Source: JBLHUT01 sp047629975 (GTDB lineage Bacteria > Pseudomonadota > Alphaproteobacteria > Rhodobacterales > Rhodobacteraceae). Taken from it: a stretch of DNA of 7,496 nucleotides. A program made the position numbers and the translations under genes. The notes beneath the pieces are model-generated. The model was not told the DNA's origin. It did not search any database and saw only the letters and a list, made by a program, of their open reading frames with translations. Shown here piece after piece: positions 1-4,335 of the stretch (positions are counted from its first letter, which is position 1; every line of letters starts with the position of its first letter). The stretch spans positions 1 to 7,496 of the forward strand of contig JBLHUT010000182.1 of NCBI GenBank assembly GCA_047629975.1, in the 5' to 3' direction.

Positions 1-76
1 TTCTGTTGATGCCCCAGCGGGAGCCCATTTCGCCAAAGTGCAGGATAAAGTCCTGTTTCAGGTTCGAGACATGCAT
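1..76 (-). CDS. GbsR/MarR-family transcriptional regulator, N-terminal fragment (gene leaves the window)
   Basis: Reading the minus strand from the ATG at 76-74 gives 25 residues, MHVSNLKQDFILHFGEM followed by GSRWGINR, open to the window edge. The run F-I-L-H-F-G-E-M-G-S-R-W-G-I-N-R is the conserved opening of GbsR-like proteins, a branch of the MarR winged-helix family; in Bacillus GbsR represses choline and glycine-betaine genes. An in-frame TGA lies two codons upstream of the ATG, so the protein cannot start earlier. No strong Shine-Dalgarno sequence is visible. It is divergent from the TRAP operon, and a perfect 18-bp palindrome sits 20 bp upstream of its start, suggesting autoregulation and perhaps control of the transporter. 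Only the N-terminal tip is visible, so the wing, helix-turn-helix and any ligand site cannot be checked. The family assignment rests on motif recognition alone. Confidence 0.75.
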   Translation of the reverse strand, partial: MHVSNLKQDFILHFGEMGSRWGINR

Positions 77-95
77 CTGTCAGCCTATGCCGTTG

Positions 96-113
96 TTTCA
101 GTAATTACTGAAA
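96..113. promoter_or_regulatory. Perfect 18-bp palindrome, candidate operator of the GbsR-like regulator
   Basis: TTTCAGTAA is followed directly by TTACTGAAA, giving 9-bp arms with no spacer. A second 10-bp palindrome, TGAAATTTCA (109-118), overlaps its right arm, so the half-site motif TGAAA/TTTCA recurs three times. A weak minus-strand promoter can be drawn just outside it: TTGCCA (complement of 139-144), 16 bp, TATCTG (complement of 117-122). That would place the transcription start inside the palindrome, the usual position for a repressor site. The palindrome is seen directly; the promoter match is poor and the assignment to the GbsR-like protein is inferred from proximity. Confidence 0.6.
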
Positions 114-384
114 TTTCAGATAGACTTGTTTTGCGCAATGGCAAAGAGGGACATGGCTGCTGCGACAACATGTACGAAGCTGTTGATCGCGATAGCCAAT
201 TCGAGAAACTAAAAAGGCGCGCGGGTGATTTTATAGCACACCGTATGCACGCCTTTCCGGTCTGTTTTCCGGCTTTTCCGCCGTGCTGCGCCAGATTTGT
301 TTTCAATTTTTCGGGGTTGCAAAACCTTGGCTTGCCGTTAGCGTAGGCTGTTGAAAGTTTAGGTTGTTTTGGGAGGAAAACCAC
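114..384. other. Gene-free divergent spacer and leader of the TRAP operon
   Basis: No convincing gene lies between the regulator and the binding-protein gene. A 102-codon open frame (38-346, plus) overlaps the regulator start and resembles nothing recognisable, so it is not called. Visible structure: TTTGC-N6-GCAAA (130-145), containing the palindrome TTGCGCAA (131-138), and three TTTCCG copies at 254, 266 and 275. TTATAG at 231-236 resembles a -10 box but has no acceptable -35 partner, so no plus-strand promoter is assigned. The length leaves room for a promoter plus an activator site or a long 5' leader. The far end holds the strong ribosome-binding site GGGAGGAAA (371-379). Confidence 0.5.
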
Positions 385-1401
385 ATGAATAAATTTCTGG
401 GCCGTGCGGTCGTTGCCACACTTGCCGTAGGTTTCGCAAGCGAGGCTTTGGCGACAGAGTGGAATGTATCGTTGTGGGGCAAGCGCCGCGCGTTCACTGA
501 ACACGTCGAGAAGCTTGCCGAATTGGTCAGCGAAAAGACCAATGGCGAGTTCACTATGAACGTCAGCTATGGCGGTCTGTCCAAGAACACAGAGAACCTT
601 GACGGGATCTCGATCGGTGCCTTCGAGATGGCACAGTTCTGCGCAGGTTATCATCGTGACAAGAACCCCTCGATCACTGTTTTGGAATTGCCGTTCCTTG
701 GTGTCGCAAATCTTGATGAAGAAGTTGCTGTCAGCCATGCGGTTTATGCACACCCCGCCGTGCAGGCCGATCTTGCACGCTGGAATGCAAAACTGCTGAT
801 GACGTCGCCCATGCCGCAATACAACCTTGCCGGAACGGGTGAGCCACGCGAAACGCTCGAGGCATTCAAAGGCATGCGTGTTCGTGCAACCGGTGGTATC
901 GGCGAAGCGTTTACAGCTGTTGGTGCGGTTCCCACGTCTGTGACATCTTCGGAGGCTTATAACGCGATGGAAAGTGGCGTGGTTGACACGGTCGCGTTTG
1001 CACAGCACGCGCATTTGTCATTCCGCACAATCGATCAGGCGACCTGGTGGACAGAAAACCTGAACCCCGGCACCGTTAATTGCCCCGTCGTTGTCAATAT
1101 CGACGCCTACGAGGATCTGACGGATGCAGAGCGTACCGCACTGGACAGCTCTGTTGACGAAGCGATTGCGCATTACCTGACCAACTATGGTTCGTTGCTG
1201 ACGAAGTGGGAAACAATTCTTGCCGAGAAGAACGTCAAGAAGGTGAACATCTCTGACAGCGAATTGTCCGCGTTCCGCGCCATGGCTGCCGATCCGATCC
1301 GCGCAAAGTGGATTGCAGACGCCACGGCACAGGGGCTTCCCGGACAAGAATTGTATGACCTTGTGATGTCTACGCTGGCCGAAAAGCGTATGTCCAACTA
1401 A
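385..1401 (+). CDS. TRAP transporter periplasmic solute-binding protein (DctP family)
   Basis: A 338-residue extracytoplasmic receptor that would capture a small solute in the periplasm and deliver it to the two membrane subunits encoded next. Residues 1-23 form a Sec signal peptide: MNKF, a hydrophobic core, then an A-L-A cleavage motif before TEWNV. The mature length is normal for the family. Family landmarks are FKGMRVRATGG (161-171), whose arginine (probably R167) corresponds to the residue that usually clamps a substrate carboxylate, and EAYNAMESGVVDTV (180-193). The lobe after them contains W221-W222 and NPGTVNCP. The ATG at 385 is chosen because it follows GGGAGGAAA at good spacing and begins the signal peptide; an upstream TTG at 364 would place charged residues before it. 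Two cysteines, C86 and C233, are the only ones in the protein. Family confidence is high; the substrate is unknown. Confidence 0.93.
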   Translation: MNKFLGRAVVATLAVGFASEALATEWNVSLWGKRRAFTEHVEKLAELVSEKTNGEFTMNVSYGGLSKNTENLDGISIGAFEMAQFCAGYHRDKNPSITVLELPFLGVANLDEEVAVSHAVYAHPAVQADLARWNAKLLMTSPMPQYNLAGTGEPRETLEAFKGMRVRATGGIGEAFTAVGAVPTSVTSSEAYNAMESGVVDTVAFAQHAHLSFRTIDQATWWTENLNPGTVNCPVVVNIDAYEDLTDAERTALDSSVDEAIAHYLTNYGSLLTKWETILAEKNVKKVNISDSELSAFRAMAADPIRAKWIADATAQGLPGQELYDLVMSTLAEKRMSN

Positions 1402-1418
1402 TCGTTCGCACTTTTTTG

Positions 1419-1453
1419 GGCTGCGCCTCGGGTACCGGGGCGCAGCCTTTGTT
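1419..1453 (+). terminator. Intercistronic hairpin with T-rich tail between binding-protein and membrane-subunit genes
   Basis: GGCTGCGCC (1419-1427) pairs perfectly with GGCGCAGCC (1439-1447), and the stem can extend inward by one G-U and one C-G pair around a loop of GGGTACC. It is followed by TTTGTTTTA. It starts 17 bp after the binding-protein stop codon and ends about 20 bp before the next gene. Such a site inside a TRAP operon fits partial termination or protection of the upstream mRNA, giving more binding protein than membrane subunits. The interrupted T-tract suggests partial rather than full termination. The structure is seen directly; its role is inferred. Confidence 0.7.
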
Positions 1454-1474
1454 TTACCAAAGGAACGGGATAAC

Positions 1475-2110
1475 ATGGCAGGTGGTGGTTCAGTCTATGA
1501 AGACGACAGCCTGATCAGTCGACTTGACCGGAAATTGCTGCGGATCGAGACAGTTCTTGCTCTGATCAGTGGCCTTGCCGTGTTCGGGATAATGATTTTT
1601 GCTGTCGTGTCTGTCAGCGGGCGCAACCTGATCAACATGCCTGTGCCGGGATATGTTGACTGGATCGAGCAACTGATGCCGTTGATCGCATTTATGGGCG
1701 TCTCCTATACGATGCGCGATGGAACCCATATCAGGATGGATATTCTGATCGGACGTTTTTCGGGGCGTTGGCTTTGGGCGGCAGAGTTAATTACCGCTTT
1801 TGCGGCTCTTGTTCTGATTGTGTTGCTGATCTGGGGCAGTTGGGCGCATGTTGACCGCAGCTTTGATCTGAATGCGCCGTGGTTCAGCCGCGACAGCTCG
1901 ATCGACATCCGAATTCCGCTGTGGCCTGCTAAGCTGCTGGTTCCGGTTGCATTTTCCGTTCTGGCGTTGCGGTTGATCCTGCAAATCTGGGGCTTTGGGC
2001 GCGCGATTGTTTACAATCTCGCCAGACCACCGGCGGTTCCGATGATCAAATCAGCGGCTCAGCAAGCCGCTGATGAAGCCGCCGCTCTTCAAGATGTATC
2101 GCCGACATGA
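1475..2110 (+). CDS. TRAP transporter small membrane subunit (DctQ family)
   Basis: A 211-residue integral membrane protein, the small permease subunit that supports the large subunit in ion-driven uptake. Four hydrophobic segments fit the family: about 26-48, 60-79, 100-122 and 150-172. The stretch from E65 (EQLMPLIAFMGVSYTMRDG, then THIRMDIL) is the characteristic DctQ region, with a hydrophobic helix running into R-D-G and a basic-acidic cluster (IRMD) before the next loop. The N-terminal 20 residues are polar, and the last 30 form an alanine/acidic cytoplasmic tail. The ATG follows AAGGAAC at 1459-1465. It lies 73 bp after the binding-protein gene, separated by a hairpin, and 61 bp before the large subunit. 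DctQ proteins diverge strongly, so the call rests on topology, this motif and position in the operon. Confidence 0.9.
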   Translation: MAGGGSVYEDDSLISRLDRKLLRIETVLALISGLAVFGIMIFAVVSVSGRNLINMPVPGYVDWIEQLMPLIAFMGVSYTMRDGTHIRMDILIGRFSGRWLWAAELITAFAALVLIVLLIWGSWAHVDRSFDLNAPWFSRDSSIDIRIPLWPAKLLVPVAFSVLALRLILQIWGFGRAIVYNLARPPAVPMIKSAAQQAADEAAALQDVSPT

Positions 2111-2171
2111 GCGGACGTTTTGATGTGACCCCTTTTTCCTCCCCGTACGGGACATCACGGAGGTTCTGCCG

Positions 2172-3572
2172 TTGGAACCGATAGATATTGGGCTAGCCGT
2201 CTCTGGCATAATGCTTGGGTTTGTTGTGCTGGGAATGCGGGTTGCATTCGCGGCGGGGCTTGCCGGAATGATCGGGTTGATCTGGATATTCTGGGCCAAA
2301 AAAGACTATGGCATCGATGAATTCGGCTGGGCGTTGACCGTTGCTGTGAAAACGGCCGGTCAGGTTCCGCATTCGAAGGTGGCCTCGCAGGCTTTGTCGC
2401 TGATCCCGACCTTTATCCTGATCGGATATCTTGCGTATTACGCGGGGCTCACAAAGGCTTTGTTCGAAGCGGCCAAACGCTGGGTTGGTTGGTTGCCGGG
2501 CGGGTTGGCTGTCGCCACAGTCTTTGCAACGGCAGGCTTTGCAGCTGTGTCGGGTGCATCGGTTGCCACGTCGGCTGTGTTTGCCCGAATTGCAATTCCA
2601 GAGATGCTTGCCATCGGCTATGACAAACGCTTTGCTGCGGGAGTTGTGGCAGCGGCAGGGACGCTGGCGTCTTTGATCCCGCCGTCGGCAATTCTGGTGA
2701 TTTACGCGATCATCGTCGAGCAGGATGTCGGAAAGCTGTTGTTGGCCGGGTTCATTCCCGGAGCATTTTCGGCCATCGTTTACGCCTCGCTGATCATCGG
2801 TATCGCGCTGATCTGGCCCAAGGTCGGCCCACCGGTCGGCGGGTTCACGATGAAGGAGCGACTGGTGTCGCTGCCTCCGGCGTTTCCGATCTTTTTCGTT
2901 GTCTTCATTATCGTCTTCTTCATCTATAACCCCTTCGGAGGGGATGCCTGGGGCACGCCGACCGAGGGGGGCGCTCTGGGGGCGTTCGTCGTCTTTGTGA
3001 TGGCTGTGGCCAAGGGCATGCGATTGAGCCAGTTCAAGGACGCATTGCTGGAGACTGCAAAGCTTTCTGTGATGATTTTCACAATCATCTGGGGCGTTTT
3101 GATCTATGTCCGGTTTCTTGGTTTCGCCGATTTGCCTGGGGCCTTTGCAGACTGGATTACCTCGTTGGACCAGTCGCCGATGCTGACGTTGGTGTTCATC
3201 TTGTTGGCCTATGCCGTGCTGGGTATGTTCATGGACGCAATCGGCATGCTGTTGCTGACATTGCCGGTTGTCTATCCGGCGGTCATGGCCTTGAACGGAG
3301 GAGAGTTCGTCTCTGCTGCGGACAGTGCTTTCGGGATGTCCGGCCCCATGTGTGCGATCTGGTTCGGAATTCTGGTGGTGAAGATGGCGGAGTTCTGTTT
3401 GATTACGCCGCCCATCGGATTGAACTGTTTCGTTGTGGCCGGTGTGCGCGATGACCTTACGGTGTCGGACGTGTTCGTCGGGGTAACGCCGTTCTTTATC
3501 GCGGACGGTATTACCATCGCGTTGCTCGTCGCCTTTCCGTGGATCGTTTTGTGGCTGCCATCGCTTGCGTGA
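2172..3572 (+). CDS. TRAP transporter large membrane subunit (DctM family), TTG start
   Basis: A 466-residue polytopic inner-membrane protein, the translocation subunit of the TRAP transporter, driving solute uptake with an ion gradient. Landmarks in order: SGASVATSA (127-135); TLASLIPPSAILVIYAI (164-180) running into the L-L-A-G-F-I-P-G motif (190-197); TPTEGGALGA (262-271); and ITPPIGLNCFVVAG (411-424). The two halves each carry a PP-containing re-entrant motif, as in the ion-transporter superfamily. It is somewhat longer than many DctM proteins (commonly about 425-440 residues), with extra length around residues 42-75, a soluble-looking stretch containing KKDYGIDEFGW. The TTG start at 2172 is preferred because GGAGGT (2159-2164) lies 7 bp upstream and the frame begins with a normal hydrophobic first helix; the next ATG (2211) would remove part of that helix. 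The stop at 3572 ends the operon. Confidence 0.93.
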   Translation: MEPIDIGLAVSGIMLGFVVLGMRVAFAAGLAGMIGLIWIFWAKKDYGIDEFGWALTVAVKTAGQVPHSKVASQALSLIPTFILIGYLAYYAGLTKALFEAAKRWVGWLPGGLAVATVFATAGFAAVSGASVATSAVFARIAIPEMLAIGYDKRFAAGVVAAAGTLASLIPPSAILVIYAIIVEQDVGKLLLAGFIPGAFSAIVYASLIIGIALIWPKVGPPVGGFTMKERLVSLPPAFPIFFVVFIIVFFIYNPFGGDAWGTPTEGGALGAFVVFVMAVAKGMRLSQFKDALLETAKLSVMIFTIIWGVLIYVRFLGFADLPGAFADWITSLDQSPMLTLVFILLAYAVLGMFMDAIGMLLLTLPVVYPAVMALNGGEFVSAADSAFGMSGPMCAIWFGILVVKMAEFCLITPPIGLNCFVVAGVRDDLTVSDVFVGVTPFFIADGITIALLVAFPWIVLWLPSLA

Positions 3573-3598
3573 TTTTTGAGGCTGCGCGGATGCCATTT

Positions 3599-3621
3599 GC
3601 CGACCGTTGGTGACGGTCGGC
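3599..3621. terminator. Hairpin in convergent spacer, possible bidirectional transcript end
   Basis: GCCGACCGT pairs perfectly with ACGGTCGGC across a TGGTG loop. It sits 27 bp after the stop codon of the large TRAP subunit. There is no U-tract after it on either strand, so it is not a textbook intrinsic terminator; it may instead stabilise the 3' end after factor-dependent termination. Confidence 0.45.
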
Positions 3622-3651
3622 GAGTGCGCCCGCGCGGCTGTTGTGCCTGAT

Positions 3652-3671
3652 GCCCGCGTTCAGTCGCGGGC
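3652..3671. terminator. Second GC-rich hairpin in convergent spacer
   Basis: GCCCGCG pairs with CGCGGGC across a TTCAGT loop. The right arm can pair instead with GCGCCCGCG at 3626-3634 over 9 bp, making a longer-looped alternative, so two structures compete. No T-tract follows on either strand. It lies 76 bp beyond the stop of the minus-strand regulator gene, so it could form at the end of either transcript. Confidence 0.4.
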
Positions 3672-3746
3672 GCGGTGAGGTGGCGGTTCCTTTGCGCGTT
3701 GAACAGTGTCTAGCGCGGTTCGTCTAACGGCGAAGGCTTTCGAAGA

Positions 3747-4220
3747 TCAGAAGACTTCGTCTTTGACCGATTCCATCGAAACATGTGTCGAAGAACTTGC
3801 AACGTGGGGAAGGTTCGAGATTTTCTCACCCAGTGTCTTGCGGTATTCGGCGATGGTTCTGGTGCGTACTTTCAGCAGATAGTCGAACGCACCTGCGATC
3901 ATATGGCATTGTTCAATTTCCGGAATCGCACGAACGGCTTTGTTGAAGGCTGCGAGGGACGCTTCGGTCGTATCTTTCAGACGGATTTCGATAAATGCGA
4001 CATTGCTCATGCCAAGTTTTTCGGGGTCAAGCACCGCGCGAAAGCCGATGATGAACCCGTCACTCTGAAGCCTGCGCAGACGCATTTGGCACGGTGTCTT
4101 GGAGAGCCCGACGCGCTGCGCCAGTTCTGTGACAGCCAGCCGCCCATCTGCTTTCAGTTCTGCGATGATGCGCAGATCGTATTGGTCAAGTTGACTGATT
4201 TCGTCGGATTTTTTGATCAT
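3747..4220 (-). CDS. putR: Lrp/AsnC-family transcriptional regulator, probable proline-responsive activator of putA
   Basis: A 157-residue Lrp/AsnC-type regulator. Residues 11-70 (from LDQYDLRIIAELKADGR) form the winged helix-turn-helix, with ELAQRVGLSKTPCQMRLRRL covering the recognition region. Residues about 73-150 form the RAM ligand-binding and oligomerisation domain, including GAFDYLLKV (110-118) and the closing LPHVASSSTHV (137-147). Length is normal. The start at 4220 is the only usual start codon after an in-frame TGA upstream; the ribosome-binding site is weak. It is divergent from putA with 115 bp between them. In Rhodobacter capsulatus and Agrobacterium a divergent Lrp-like protein, PutR, activates putA in response to proline, and this putA lacks its own DNA-binding domain, so the same role is inferred here. 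A 31-bp-spaced repeat upstream is the likely binding site. The family is certain; the name rests on synteny. Confidence 0.88.
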   Translation of the reverse strand: MIKKSDEISQLDQYDLRIIAELKADGRLAVTELAQRVGLSKTPCQMRLRRLQSDGFIIGFRAVLDPEKLGMSNVAFIEIRLKDTTEASLAAFNKAVRAIPEIEQCHMIAGAFDYLLKVRTRTIAEYRKTLGEKISNLPHVASSSTHVSMESVKDEVF

Positions 4221-4335
4221 ATTGCCCGTCAGGTGGCTGAAGATAAGTCAGGAATGAGCGCAAATCCAACTCAATAAGTCAATAAATATTCCAATTATAT
4301 AGTATCCAGATCGCGACTCATTTGGGGATATTGCG
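4221..4335. promoter_or_regulatory. Divergent putR-putA control region
   Basis: A markedly AT-rich stretch (about 4271-4305) lies in otherwise GC-rich DNA, as expected of a shared promoter region. ATAAGTCA occurs at 4243-4250 and again at 4274-4281, 31 bp apart, close to three helical turns. At the second copy there is also a tandem pair, TCAATAAG (4271-4278) and TCAATAAA (4279-4286). TATAGT (4298-4303) is a fair -10 box for putA without a good -35, consistent with an activated promoter. On the other strand TTGACT (complement of 4277-4282) is a fair -35 for putR and overlaps the repeat, consistent with autoregulation. GGGGA (4324-4328) is the putA ribosome-binding site. Confidence 0.55.
4243..4281 (+). 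repeat. Helically phased direct repeat ATAAGTCA, candidate Lrp-type binding sites
   Basis: Two exact 8-bp copies (4243-4250 and 4274-4281) are spaced 31 bp start to start, so both would face the same side of the helix. Lrp-family proteins bind such regions as multimers that wrap DNA. The copies lie between putR and putA, the second overlapping a putative putR -35. The repeat is seen; binding is inferred. Confidence 0.5.

Larger units (their letters stand above)
3573..3746. other. Convergent spacer between the TRAP operon and putR-like gene
   Basis: These 174 bases separate two genes that point at each other. They contain two GC-rich hairpins (3599-3621 and 3652-3671) and no open frame worth calling. 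Neither side of either hairpin has a run of T, so the mechanism of termination for the two converging transcripts is unclear. The rest, about 3680-3746, shows nothing recognisable. Confidence 0.6.

Noticed and set aside
38..346. 102-codon plus-strand open frame in the divergent spacer
   Set aside because: It overlaps the start of the GbsR-like gene and the palindrome, has no ribosome-binding site noted and no family resemblance.
85..1014. 309-codon minus-strand open frame over the binding-protein gene and its leader
   Set aside because: Its product has no recognisable motif and is rich in C, R and H; it is antisense to a clear DctP protein.
2142..2151. CCCGTACGGG palindrome between the two TRAP membrane-subunit genes
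   Set aside because: Only 10 bp, no spacer or T-tract, and not next to a promoter; too weak to call an operator or terminator.
2193..3596. 467-codon open frame on the minus strand opposite the large TRAP subunit
   Set aside because: It mirrors the hydrophobic codons of the plus-strand gene and yields a protein overloaded with R, Q, H, N and D with no recognisable domain; the plus frame has clear DctM motifs.
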